NCBI GenBank assembly: GCA_902702965.1
Contig: CACRXP010000005.1
Coordinates: forward strand, 3,318,925-3,382,924
Source of the DNA: Spirometra erinaceieuropaei
Lineage: Eukaryota; Platyhelminthes; Cestoda; Diphyllobothriidea; Diphyllobothriidae
DNA: 64,000 nt
Reading direction: 5' to 3'
Shown here: positions 25,446 through 37,097 of the stretch, piece after piece
Layout of the letters: each line of letters begins with the position of its first letter
How positions within the stretch are numbered: the stretch's first letter is position 1
The notes under the pieces: generated by a model
Databases searched by the model: none
Seen by the model: only the letters and a program-made list of their open reading frames with translations
Told to the model about the DNA's origin: nothing
Program-made: the position numbers and the translations under genes

Positions 25446-26115
25446 CACGAAATGATAGCGGAAATGCGTGAATGCGTTTTCGAACGGACAGCATTACTTA
25501 GGTGGGATTGTAATATTGATTACCATACGGCATAATTGCATGGATGTAGGTGTTTAAGTGTAAATCTTTCCGATCTCCTGCAAAAACCAAATTTGGTAAA
25601 CATATTTACTCATGCAACATGAATGTTTTACGTTAATTTGCGATTCTTTTATAAGTTTAAATGTATTTTACGTAAAAGACGCCAAACATTGTTTCTTACA
25701 TGTTCGTTCTAGAAAATTACACATTTCTTGACTTTTCTACCTTCCGGTTTTTAAAGTGCTGATAAATATTCTCAAGGTGAAGTTGTAATTATTTCGAATA
25801 ATTCGGTGATTTGTCGGACTCGGCGCAATGCTGGTTTTCGATCTCCTGTAAGAACCGTGTACGGTAGAAAATGACTACCCGTGCAAAATGAATATTTCAT
25901 ACTGATTTCCGATGCTCTCATAAACTTTGGTATATTGTATAAAGAAATGTACAAGACATTGTTTCTTATATCAATTTGGTAGCAAATAACGCCTTCTTTA
26001 AATTTTATGCTTTAAAGGGATACCTTCCATACATAAAAGAGCTTTTAAATTCTCGGATAATTTTGAGTCCAGTCTGTCGTTGCATTTGCACTCAGCGTTC
26101 GCTGTCCACTAAGTG
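25445..26115. repeat. Diverged foldback-family arms within long-repeat copy B
   Basis: Two left-arm-like series follow each other. The first (25455-25720) contains GGGATTGTAATATTGATTAC and TTTCCGATCTCCTGCAAAAA. The second (25785-26115) contains TTCGATCTCCTGTAAGAACC, TGATTTCCGATGCTCTCAT and a centre-like TTGCATTTGCACTCAG. This corresponds to the composite at 8935-9283 in copy C. Confidence 0.6.
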
Positions 26116-26860
26116 TATACCATCTGCATTAGAAAAATCACATGCGATTATTTACTATACAGACAGCACAGGTAATAGTTGAAAGCCCTGATCACCCGAA
26201 CCTCTTGAGGCTGCGTCAGGCAGTGGGACATGATCGGCAAAACACGCGTGTCAGGGCTTCATGCTAGCACCTGTGTTGTCAGTATGGCAAATAATCACAT
26301 AGTTGCATACTACTGGCTCTCTGTCGGCAGTCTGTGAATATTGCGCGGTTATTCCGCAGTAACTGATGGATTTCATCACAAATGTTCATATCGACACACG
26401 GACCGGGCCTGAAAAGTTTTGTTTCTAAGGATTTACCCCACGTTCGCCTATTAAAGCAGAAAATCATATATATTCCTCTATGCCTTTCCGAATAGGGCTA
26501 ACTGTTGGAAATGACTGCAATCGACCAGCCTCGACGACGCTGAAGTCAAGATTTGTTGCCTAGTCCAGCGCCCATACTTGTAGTCGGTCATTGTGAATGC
26601 CTATAACAGCAAGACCATAAGCACTAATTAGGTGCTCAGAGGCGAGTTCTACCAGTTTACTGTACACACTTGAAGATGAATGCGATTAGTCAGTTTGTTT
26701 CACAGAGTCCCTCGTTCCCGTTGTTTGTTATTCGATACGACGTCAAAAGTAGAGTTTTCAATTTCTTAGATCGTTGTTATAACGACTAGTGAGCTAATGG
26801 AGTTAAGAAAAGAGCATTGGCTTGCCTTGTAAATTTTCGTTCTATGGCCTTTAATCTAAG
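26116..26860. other. Unassigned spacer inside the copy B neighbourhood
   Basis: I found no partner in copies A or C for this segment and no gene. It may be an insertion private to copy B. Confidence 0.4.
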
Positions 26861-29800
26861 CCCGAATACTGAATTAGGATGTTATAAGATTATGATGAAT
26901 ATATTTATACTGTCTCTCTTTCTGGCCACCGTTTGCAAGACCATGTTGCTGAGTTGTATGTTTGGTGTGGAATTCCACTTATTGTGGTTCCACCCTATCC
27001 GAAAGGTTTGGAAGTCGTAGCAGAGAATCGTCAGCAGAGCCAACCCATTTTCCAAAACTTTCAGTAGCTGTCCTACGCTGTGATCACTTTGATTTACATT
27101 TGGTGTTTATTTCGGCATATGTAATGTAAGTAAACAAAAAACCTTATTTGTATGATTGGGTAAATTAAATGAAACAGCAAACTATTCAAGCTCATTCAGA
27201 AACCGACAACATCTACTTCTCTCGCCATCCGGGTCTTGTCGTGCCTGACTAGAAAATATATGTAGTTGATATCAATAGCGAAGTCGACAAATACCTCCGG
27301 CATGGAAGACCCTGGGATTTGCTGTTCCCAAGTACCCCTTTTGGCATAAAATTTAACTCATAACCTATGAGCATTATGAGAAGTGTTGGGCACGCAGCCA
27401 GGAATAATGTCAACAACTAAAGTCTCTTTATGGACTTTGGTATTAGACGACAGACATCAAGTCAGTGTCTTTTCTCTCTTCTGCAGGTGCGCTTGTGAGA
27501 TAATTTGGCCAAACGCCCTTCACTGAACTGTACCTAATAAACATGATCTCCGCCTTGTTGGGTTTCCCCGGTAAGGCAACGTTTAGTGCGGATAAAGCAG
27601 AAGGCATTGTCGATGGATTACCTCTGTTGGGGTAGCTAACAGTTTTATGTACACTGCTGAAGCCTGAATTTACAGATTCTCAGAACATATTTGTCCAGGT
27701 GATGCCAAAGCGTGTTTCAAATTTTGTGTGCAATTAATCTGGGTTTGTTGGAGGGCCAGTATTTTTCCGGTACTAAACCAGGATCAACATTTTCACGTGC
27801 AAGCTGCTTTCAATGCACTTTCTGTCTACCCCGGAGAAAAATACAATCAAGTGAAGTCTTTTTTCCCCCCTGCCTGCACAGCAGCGAACAACAAAATGAA
27901 CTATACCATTCTCTTGCATTCAATGTGAAAGCAGAATGGGTGGGTGAGTGGGTTGGGAAATCTGCTTCGATCCGTTTTGAACTGTAAATCAGGGACAAAA
28001 ACAAAGTCTCCTTCTCGATTTACCTGAGAAATGCGAGGGAAGCACGCCAGAGCGCAGACCAAAAGGCTCTTTTGCATCACCTCCCTCCGTTACGCGGACT
28101 ACTTTGCCAAGACTCACGACTGACTCTACACACTGTCACAACAGGAGACGTGTGGGCGTTCATTTCAGTCATGTGCTCCCCAAGCCGTTCAATGCAGACT
28201 TTTACGTAAACAGAGCGACATCCTGCTCAACAACTCAGGGTAGTTGGTAGGTGTATCTTCAGACAGCTGTAGTTTGCAGCATGCGGGATGTACTGTATTC
28301 TGAGCGCATTGTCTGAATTTTCTGAGACTATAGTGCCACCATTTGCGTGAGAAAGTCAGGCAGCTTGTGGTTGATGGAATCACTATTCCATACATTCCAG
28401 CCAGCAGTTCCGCTGACTGGGACGGGCATATAAAACATAAATTAAAACGGACCAGTGGCGATTAGTCTTTCAGAGGGAGGCAAACCGTTAAGTTCTGATC
28501 GTATTCACTCGACGCTTTGGGGTAGCAGTCGGTATACATGTACCACTTGTACATGCAGATTTGTGTTACGTTCTCTGCAATGTCATTCTGTCATGAATCC
28601 AGTCTACTTTCCGCCCCGTATAATGCTTTAAGAGATGGTTTTCATAATAATTCAGCTGGTCATTTGTTAGATGATAAGAAGGGATTGGGAAAACCATAAC
28701 GGTATGCTGGTACCCTACAGTGAATAAGGAAATGTATGTACCGTCATGCATATTTTTCGGAGTGACAAGATTTCAATAACTACCACGCCACAATCGAGAT
28801 GCGCCATTGGAAGGGCATAGGACGAGGCCGAATTCATATTCAGCAGTCCCACTGAAGCTACCCTAATCCCACGGGGGAAGGATACCTTGATATTCCACGT
28901 CACAGTGAACTACGTTTACGAATTCGCATGCACTTGTGGATGCAAGTCGTTTGGGCGAACACAAGGACAACTGGAAGCCATTTCAGCTGAGCACCTTCAT
29001 AAATGGCTTCCAAAGCAGGAAAATGGAATTTCTCGTTCTATCACGAGGCATTTCCTAGGTAGTTGTCACTCCGATGATCCCACACCATCTTTCCGAGTAT
29101 TAGTTCGGGGACGAACAACTCGGTTAATGGGGTGCTTGGAGGCAAACTTCATATGTCAGGAGAAACCGACCCTTGCAGACAATTGGACCCCATGGTCAAC
29201 CTATGCTTGTCCTGGCACATCTGGGCCCTTTAACTTGTGCACACACCCTGTGTGCTAGCTTCCTCTTTTTCTTTCCTAAATTGTGCTTTCAAATTCGAAT
29301 TTTTATAGATTAGTCTGCGCTCTGTAAGCGATGGCCTTGCTATTTTACATTGAATTTTTCTGTGGATATTCAAATCTCTGTACCGTTCTCATTCTTTATC
29401 TCTGCTATGAAGCAACAGCTTAAAACTGATTAGCCGTCAGACATTTTGTTTATCCCAAGAATTTTGATTTTTATGCCTCTTTCTTTCTCCGAAATTTCTG
29501 TTTTTTTATACCTCTTTATTTCTCCGAAATCGAAGTAATTTTTGTCAGTACGTGTTCGTAGACGAAGAATAATTAAGTCAGAGTAAAGTCTTTCCCTCTG
29601 CCACCCCGACAGTTCAAACATCATGACCGACAATGTTCGCCGTCTGCTCTGGAGCAGAGTGAGGGCAGTGGCTGTGATTTCTTTAACAGTGATCGTAGTC
29701 TTGCGCTGCGTCTATTGCACCCTCTTCTAACTCACACAGCTTTGCCCGGTGTCAAGACAGAGTCAAGAAACCGGTGGCGAGAGGGAACGCAGGTGACTGG

Positions 29801-30800
29801 CACAGCGAAAACCCGCACCTAGACACACCACAACACTCCGGTGCAAAAAATACATCGACCAGGGGTTTATACAACGAGAAAGAGGTGGGCGGCGCGGACA
29901 CCAATGGGCGCGACGTGAGCCTGAAAATGGCCTGGATTTTGGCCTTTTTTACTCGTAGACATCCCTGATAACGCCTGCCGGATTCCGATCTAGCTCCAGT
30001 GTTGGTCCAGCGCCGCCTACCGTGTGGCCCGTCTCATGACCACCACAGCACAACCCCAGATAAGACCACATCCTCCATGATGGACGTCCTATTAACTGTT
30101 CACACGCATTCAGCTAGCTACGGTACTAAAAAGGCGACCGGCGAACACCAGATCGTTAGGTTGTGAAAGGCCCTCAGCGAATCCTGGACGGACGACTTCA
30201 TAGACACATTTATCCCAACAAATGGGCAGAACATATACGCCGCAGACTTCACGCAAAATCTCCAACAGACTTCACTTGGCCGAGGTAATGTGCAGTTCGA
30301 AGGTGCACTTTTTTGGGCATTGCATCATCCAGTCAGCAAATTGTTTCCACTACTAAGGGTACAGTTAAAAGTGACTCAGAGCCTTTTTGTTGATGAACGT
30401 TCGTGACAATGCGTTTACATAAAGGCAGTTAGCATACGGTTTGTGCGTCTTCATGCAAGCATTGCTGCTCGCAAAACGAAGTGAATAGCAAAGAAATCTG
30501 AAGAGAATGCCCCACTGGTATTTCCCCTTCAAGAAGCAGACAAGTATAGTCTGAAATGATATTTGCCGTGTGAGTTCCGAGGAGTAAGTCTCAAATTACA
30601 ATAGTACATTAGAGTCAAGTAAATTAAGCGCTTAAACTAACCATGGAAGGCACCGCGTCACACACACACATAGAGTAGGTGACCTAAATCAATAAATTTA
30701 TCGACAGAAACTAATATGAGAATTTTCGGATGTCTCTGGCGTTGCGCATTCTGCTTGCTTGCTAGAGTCTTCGGGTTCATGCCCTTTTCTTGTGCATAAT
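26860..30800 (+). repeat. Long interspersed repeat, copy B, second block
   Basis: It is the inverted partner of copy A (1190-4550) over its whole length and matches copy C from 26870 to 27200. The block 29740-29815 (GTCAAGACAGAGTCAAGA followed by CGCAGGTGACTGGCACAG) recurs at 61565-61625 and, inverted, at 2085-2135 and 49985-50035. Small open frames (27712-27987, 28887-29258) are not preserved in copy A. The element class is unknown. Confidence 0.75.
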
Positions 30801-32040
30801 ATGAACTCACGCCATTATTTGGAACAAAATGTTCACAAGGTGAACAAAAATTAATGTTGCCATAAATTCAGGCAATTTTCTTTTATAACACCTGTTTTGG
30901 ACTTCAGTCGCGGCGTATTTTCCTATGAGAGGAAATTAATTTACCACCCAGAGTTCTGTTAAATCGGGTTTGTCGCATATAAAGACAGATGTTTTGTCTT
31001 ACGCTAACCGTGGGAATCAGTTTGTTAGCATGTGGGTTATTTTTAGAGGACTAGACTCCTTATCGATCTCTAAAAGTTAGATTAGCAAAGGTATATGGTT
31101 CCGTCCTCTAAAGTGAAGTAATAACACACAGAGCCATCCGTTCGTTCTACTAGACCGAAATCGTTCCCCGCATGGCAAGTCTATTGGTTGACACCAACAT
31201 GACCACTAAATTACTTTTCGTGCTGTCTAAGTTGTGCATGTACGTAATTTAGAAATGCAACGAGCAAAAGATTATAAAGTTTTCTAATCGATCGAAAACA
31301 TGTGCGTTGTAGCCCTCTGTTGTAAACGCTCATTTTATTCGACAATGTCGTTTCATGTTTGCGTGGGCCTTCAAATGTTACCAAAACGACCATCCACGTG
31401 AGAAGGAACGCCCAAACGTTCACCACTATGATAAATGCCTTCAAGAAGCATCTCATTTCGAAGGTTTTCTTAAACACATAACAGAATCCGTTTTTGTGGG
31501 CAATCAATTTAAAGCACTAAAGATCATGAAGTGTTCAGCAATATTTACAGGCCGATATACAACGCATAGTAATCCGGAAGAAAGAAGTACAAATCAATTA
31601 AATGGGTGAGAAGCACTTTTTGTGTACACGAAGTGGTATTTTTACGAGTACATCCGCAAAGTCTTTTTAGATTTATTAGACAGCGACCGGCCTGGCAACT
31701 TGTGGCCATATGAAAACGTGGATCCTTATGACGCCCCAATCGGTGGATTCAAACAAAATCATGTTTGCCTTAGTGAATTGCATTTCAGTTGGTACAAAAG
31801 CGGAAATCGAAAGAAACCGTTTTGGAATCTATATTCAGAATGTAGGCTGTTGACAAGCCGCCATTTCTGACATTACGCTAATACTTGAAAGATATTTTAA
31901 TGTAAGTTTCACTTAAGTACTATTGTTAATGTTTTTATATTTGTGCTGTCATATCTACTGTTTTTGTATGGGCAGACTTTCGGCACATTTAAGGCTGAAA
32001 TTCACTGAATTGCATTCATTTTGAAGTTTTTGAAATTTCC
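30801..32040. other. Unassigned spacer before the Penelope cluster
   Basis: Two short plus frames (31355-31609, 31622-31870) are open but have no signature, and no splice pattern links them. No repeat match was seen. Confidence 0.4.
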
Positions 32041-32859
32041 TAAAAAACGGTATCTAAAAACGTAATATTATCAAAATTAGTGAAATTGCTCCTCCCAGAT
32101 GGCATATCAAAAGAGGAAGAGGCGTTCGCGGGGAGGGGTTTACTAGAGGTATCACGTTTCCAGTAGATGCTTCTTTTACCTTTCTTCAGAGACTGGAAAA
32201 TCATGCGCACAGCTATCCTTATATTGCGAGCTTTGTTTGATGCGTGACCCGTCAATGCCGCCTGTGGTTGCATCCGACCTCATGTCACCGTGACCTAAAT
32301 CGTCCCTGACCTCGTCGGCCGCGGAGATAGCTGACGGCTCCTATTGTTTCGCGCCGTGACTGTCCTCCGTTAAAAAGGTTCGTAAAGCCAGATAGGGGGT
32401 GGCAAATTGATGTGGCGGTTGACAGAGCAGTCGGTGGACATCCAGGCTTCATCTCGTCCAGTTTGGCGCTGGTGTGCTGCAATGAGCTTTCACCCGTCGG
32501 TATAGCGTGTTGGAGTGGGTGGTTGCTGTTGCAAATGAGCATCGGTTCATCGGTTCTCTGTAGACTGACGTCGCTAGTTCGCCGTCTGGCTGGCTGCAGA
32601 CGAGAACATCCAAGAATGGAAGTGTGTTTTCCTCTTCATCTTCCATCGTGAACTGTAGATCGGGAATGACTGAGTTCAGTAGCTGTCGACAGTGGTTACT
32701 TTTACCCCGATCGATGATTACGAAGGCGTCATCAACGCAGCATGCCAAAAACGTGGGTTTGTACTTCTCGATCAGTCGCCTCTCTAGTTTTCGCAGAACG
32801 AACTTGACAAACGACCCGGAGATTGGTGAATCCATTGGAGTGCCCTCAATTTGCTCATA
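32041..32859 (-). pseudogene. Penelope-like element fragment P1: RT palm and tail, endonuclease deleted
   Basis: On the minus strand this reads as the second half of a Penelope-like RT. It has YEQIEGTPMDSPISG (32855-32810), then a palm motif C seen as CCVDDAFVIID, then DLQFTMEDEEENTLPFLDVLVC, then NSNHPLQH in a shifted frame (about 32525) and a LYRRV-AHC segment. After KLDE (about 32450) the sequence jumps straight to the 3' part of the element (PLSGFTNLFNGGQSRR...). The GIY-YIG endonuclease segment present in P2 has therefore been lost by an internal deletion. YVDD is changed to CVDD. The tail to 32041 matches 40400-40620. The RT upstream part is cut by the foldback at 32860. Confidence 0.85.
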
Positions 32860-33853
32860 CGTAGATGTGCTAACTCATGAAATGTCAACGAAAATTTCGA
32901 AATGCGTTCTCGTTTCGAAAAGATAAATTAAGTAGTGTTGTAAAACTAACCATGATGCAGCATAAACCTATAATGATTCAGTTACCTCAGGGTGTCGGCT
33001 TTCGAAAGAACTTGTTTTCAGCTGCACGCAAGATCTATACTCTGCAAAAAATGACTACTTAAGTAGTATGAAATTTTCTCATTGATTTTCGATGTCCTTA
33101 AAAATGCAATCATATTTCATGGAAAACATGCATAAAAATATTCATTCTTTTACTTATTCGGTAGAAAATCACGTCTTCTTTCATTTCATACTCAAAAAGA
33201 GTATAATTCAGTTTTAAAAAACTTTTTTAATTCCCGAATAATTTTGAACCCAACCTACTGTTACACTTGCATTCAGGGTATCAAAACTACAAGCTGTATA
33301 TTTTCCGTGTACGGAAAACCATGCATTTCTCTACAGTGTTAAGAGGAGACGATATGGGGTTCATAAAATTAAGCAGTAAAATTGAGTAATATTGTTAACT
33401 TTGCAAGCCACATTCGTAAATGCAGATACATGCCGTTCCATGAACGGCCATTTAACGGTATTAAAAAATCTCACAATTAGAAACTTTTTTAAAACCGAAT
33501 ATGCTCTTCTTTTGAGTATAAATTTGGAATAAAACGTGATTTTCCACCAAATAAGTAAAAGAATGAATATTTCTATGCATTTTTTCCATGAAATGTAATT
33601 GCATTTTTAAGGACATCGAAAATCAATGAGAAAATTTCATACTACTTAAGAAGTCATTTTTTGCAGAGTATAGATCTTGCATGCAGCTGAAAACAAGTTC
33701 TTTCGAAAGCCGACACCTTGAGGTAACTGGATCATTATAGATTTATGCTGCATCATGATTAGTTTTACAACACTACTTAATTTATCTTTTCGAAACGAGA
33801 ACGCATTCCGAAATTTTGGTTGACATTTCATGAGTTAGCACATCTACTGTATG
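32860..33853. mobile_element. Foldback element, intact copy with ~360-bp inverted arms
   Basis: The left arm 32862-33220 and the right arm 33490-33852 are reverse complements with very few differences. They start GTAGATGTGCTAACTCATG on the left and end CATGAGTTAGCACATCTAC on the right. The centre (33225-33485) is unique. It has no coding capacity: matching 61-codon frames on opposite strands (32877-33062 and 33646-33831) are simply the two arms read outward-in. It interrupts the RT frame of P1, which resumes at 33853, so this copy defines the ends of the family. Low arm divergence suggests recent origin or ongoing arm homogenisation. Confidence 0.9.
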
Positions 33854-33884
33854 CGATCCATTCGAAGGTAAAGAATGTCTTGGA
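33853..33884 (-). pseudogene. Penelope P1, upstream RT scrap beyond the foldback
   Basis: On the minus strand this reads KTFFTFEWIAY, which directly precedes YEQIEGTPM across the foldback insertion. It corresponds to the family segment just before the GTPMGSP motif. It ends at a junction with the plus-strand copy P2 at about 33884. Confidence 0.75.
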
Positions 33885-34760
33885 TGCTTCCTTCTGCAGC
33901 CAAACAGACGGCAAGCTGACGACGTCAGTCAACAGAAAATTGACGAACACACTGCAAATGCTCAGTTGCAACAGCAACCACCCATTACAACACAAACGAA
34001 GTTGTGTACGCACGCTATACCGACGGGTAGAAGCTCATTGCCGCCCGCCAGCCGGCAAACTGGACGAGCCCCTCCAAAAGCTCTTCAGAGCCAACGGCAA
34101 TCCACGAACATTCGTTGAATGGATACGAAGGCAGCCAAGGAAGCGGAAGGCAGACCATAGTTAGCCAACATTGTGACGGATCATTCCGTACATGAAAGGG
34201 GTCTCCGAAACCATGGCTAGATCCCTCGCGCAGCTCGGAATAGGCGTTGCCCACAGGCCCAACTCAACAATCAACCGGCAAGTAATGAGGCCAAAGGACC
34301 CGTTCCCTAGGCAGATGTCAGCCGGTGTCTACCGACTTCAATGTAGCCACGGGAAGGGCAACTACTTTGGGGAAACCAGTCGACGGCTGCAGACACGAAT
34401 GCACGAGCATCAGTTAACCATGCAAAGGTTGGGCCCAAAGTCGGAGGTAACAGCCCATGCCGCGCAAATGGAACACATCTTTACTTTTGAGGCTGCTGAG
34501 GTTGTGGGCCGTGGCGATAATCATACAACTAGACAGGTGCAAGATGCCCGGATGGCCACCGAATGGTCTGTCAACGGCCACATTAATCTGCCTCCCCCTA
34601 TCTGACTTTAATAACCTTCATAACAGGGGACAGTCACGGCGCGGAACAAGCGGGGCCGTCAACTATTTCCGCGGCCGGCGAGGTCGGGGACGATTCAGGT
34701 CACGGTGACATGCGAGTTGGATACAACCACACAGGCGGCATTGACGGCCAGGCTTCAACG
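33880..34760 (+). pseudogene. Penelope-like element fragment P2: RT thumb and GIY-YIG endonuclease
   Basis: The plus-strand frame 33880-34164 reads LDASFCSQTDGKLTTSV, then SNHPLQHKRSCVRTLYRRV (RT C-terminal/thumb). After a stop and small shift, 34192-34605 reads as the linker and endonuclease: GVSETMARSLAQLGIGVAHRP, RQVMRPKDP, YRLQCSHGKGNYFGETSRR and TRMHEHQ, a recognisable GIY-YIG-type motif with its Arg and Glu-containing downstream part (FEAAEVVGRGDN). It is 5' truncated at the inverted junction with P1 and ends in tail sequence shared with P1 (AACCACACAGGCGGCATTG). Penelope endonucleases make the target nick for RT priming; this copy cannot encode a full protein. Confidence 0.88.
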
Positions 34761-35399
34761 TAAAATTATTTTCGGTATTCCTTTTACACTCATAATCTTA
34801 ACGTTGTCTTTCATCAGTATAAATATGGCGTCCATGAATTGGTGTCGGTTCGCAAGTGATAAGCAGTCATTCATAAATTTCGACGCTTTGATCTCTTAGG
34901 TTACCCAATGCATGCCGCTGATAATGACCTATGAATAATTCGGTATTTTATTCGTTTCGAAATTTGCCGACGGGATTTGGCGAGCACAGGGCACAAGAGT
35001 ATTTTGGCGTTCTGTTGGTTTGTATTTGCTTCTTCGCAGGACAGTGTCTCAAATAGCTCATGCGTACCCGACATAATTTTGCTAAATTTCCACATACAGC
35101 TTAATTGATTTAGGTTTCATTTCCCTCTAAGCAGGACAAACTGTCTTAAAGACCTATTTCCACTGCGTACAAAGTTATGCGAAGTTCTAAGACTTTTAAG
35201 ACGAAATGTATGCTACTTTTAAGATGAAAAACCTACCAGCAATGGATGTTATAAGTGTTGTTAATTTGTTTTGATGAGCCAACAACAATTAAACTTCTAT
35301 ATATATATTTTCTATTAATGAGTGGCCACAGGAACGGTGGTATTTCAGTGGCAAGTTCTGGTTTATTTGTCATCATTAGCCGATGCTGTTTCAACCACA
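34761..35399. other. Unassigned spacer
   Basis: Nothing was recognised. A (TA)n-like stretch lies at about 35300. Confidence 0.4.
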
Positions 35400-36370
35400 T
35401 ACTTCGGGAATGGAGTTCAAATACTGGCCAGTTAACCATCGGACCTTACTACCGTTACTTGGACCATAGAAGCTTCAGGGGTTTTACCAACACCTCCAGC
35501 GAATACAAGAATGAGTTCGTTAATAGTATGGCCACCGCCTCTGCCGTCGTAAGTATCCGTTGTCTTAGGAATTTGGAGTGTCTCGCCGGTATTGAATAGG
35601 TGACCCAAAACGCCTGGTTCACACATGTTCATCGACCGCCGTCAACTGAGTGAACCATAATTACACTAGAGATGGCCTATTCCATGCCTCGATTTTGTGA
35701 GGCGAGGTGATGTTCCGACGTGTGCTTGGATGAGCGTCTTATCGTTCGACCAATAAAACCTGCCGCACAGGAGCAAACGAGAACGTAGAAGCGTAAGGGG
35801 CAGCCTATCCCTACGTTCAAGGCAAAGACGCGGATTACTTAAGAAAACCAGCCTTATTTTGGCCACTTGGTGTGTGCGCGTAATAGCAGAGTCCTAGCGA
35901 CGTTCTGGAAGTTCTCTGGCTTAGTGTCCTTGAAACGACAAGGTGAAGACATCTCAATGTCAGTTTTGGCCGACGTTCTTCCATATAGCTTGTGACATGC
36001 CCACGGGGGAATGATTTCCCCGCGAAGTCTTTCATATAAACTTGAATTCGATTGCTCGGGGTGCTCGGTTTGTTAGGCAGAAGATTAGGTTTTGTTTCCG
36101 ACTTAGACGGACAAACTTCTTAAATTGCCTTGGGTGTGTTCTTTGCGAAATACACTTCCATGAATTATTTCATCTGAATTTCTTATACGGAGAACGTCCA
36201 GAAATTGGGGACACTCGCGCTTCTCTCATTCGAAACGAAGGTAAGCGCTGAGTGGACCTGACCCACTTTGTCCAGGAGGATATCCAAATCAATCTTCTCG
36301 TCCACTATTGCACAACTATTATCAATATATCGAATAAGGTATTCAAAATCTTCCTTAATCTAGCATAGCT
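35400..36370 (-). pseudogene. Second Penelope-like lineage P4, degraded RT plus GIY-YIG region
   Basis: On the minus strand, 36345-36230 reads LIRYIDNSCAIVDEKIDLDIL and then a DKVGQVHSALTFV segment. This is the palm motif-C neighbourhood of Penelope RTs, with YxDD changed to YIDN. FMEVYFAKNTP, a LSFQGH-ARELPERR segment and a GRFYWSNDKTLIQAHV segment (about 35740) follow, in the order of the RT tail and GIY-YIG region of the family. The stretch 35630-35432 (PGVLGHLFNTGETLQI) fits the end of the endonuclease. There are many stops and frameshifts. The sequence is clearly different from P1/P2, so it is another lineage. Family assignment is by pattern recall and less certain than for P1/P2. Confidence 0.65.
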
Positions 36371-37097
36371 GGTTCTTTCTAGTCGGATGAGATGGGGAAA
36401 GTTCAGTTACGTGATTATGTAATATTGATCGTTCCTCGGCTTTCTTTTTTTAAGCGAGTTGCACGTTGCCTATAAATCAGGCTGGCCCGTGTGCGAATAC
36501 ATGATGAAAGACATGGCTTTCATGAAATCGATGTTAATTTCTTGTGTCCTGTTTTCTAACCGGGGAGTACGTTAATTATATGTCGGTTCTTTACTCATTT
36601 ACATACATCATTTTACTTTCAGAGGTAACTTAGATTAATCCAAACTTCGTGGCTAATGTTTCGACAAGATTTTAATTCGGTCCGGAAGACTGGTTTGCCT
36701 GCCCATTCGCGTCAATGCATTCAGGTTTTTGTAGGAACGAAATGGTAACGTGCACGTGTTGAGTGTGCTACTTTTGTCTTTCTCTGCATACGAGGGTGCG
36801 GCAGATGGTGCTCTGGTCTGCTTTCCTACAGAATAATTCGCACGAAATCACCCGGTGGCATGGCCGCTCCATTGGACACGCAGTGGATGCCATCGCTTGC
36901 GACTATCAAACTGACGTTTAAGACTGGGGACACGAGGATCTGAGAGTTATGCAGTTTTTCAAAACGCCAAGCGGTCACTGGCCATCAGGAGAGGTCAGTA
37001 ATGATGAAATTAAATATGTCCTCATTAAGTGAACCCGAATAATTAAAAAAAACGCTTTTAACGGTCAGCGCTGATTCAATAGCAATACATTGGCCTT
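36371..37097. other. Unassigned spacer
   Basis: This may contain further decayed P4 sequence (minus strand), but I could not read a convincing RT segment. Confidence 0.4.

Noticed and set aside
32877..33831. Two nearly identical 61-codon proteins on opposite strands (32877-33062 plus, 33646-33831 minus)
   Set aside because: They are the two arms of the palindromic foldback element read from each end. The identity reflects DNA symmetry, not a gene pair.
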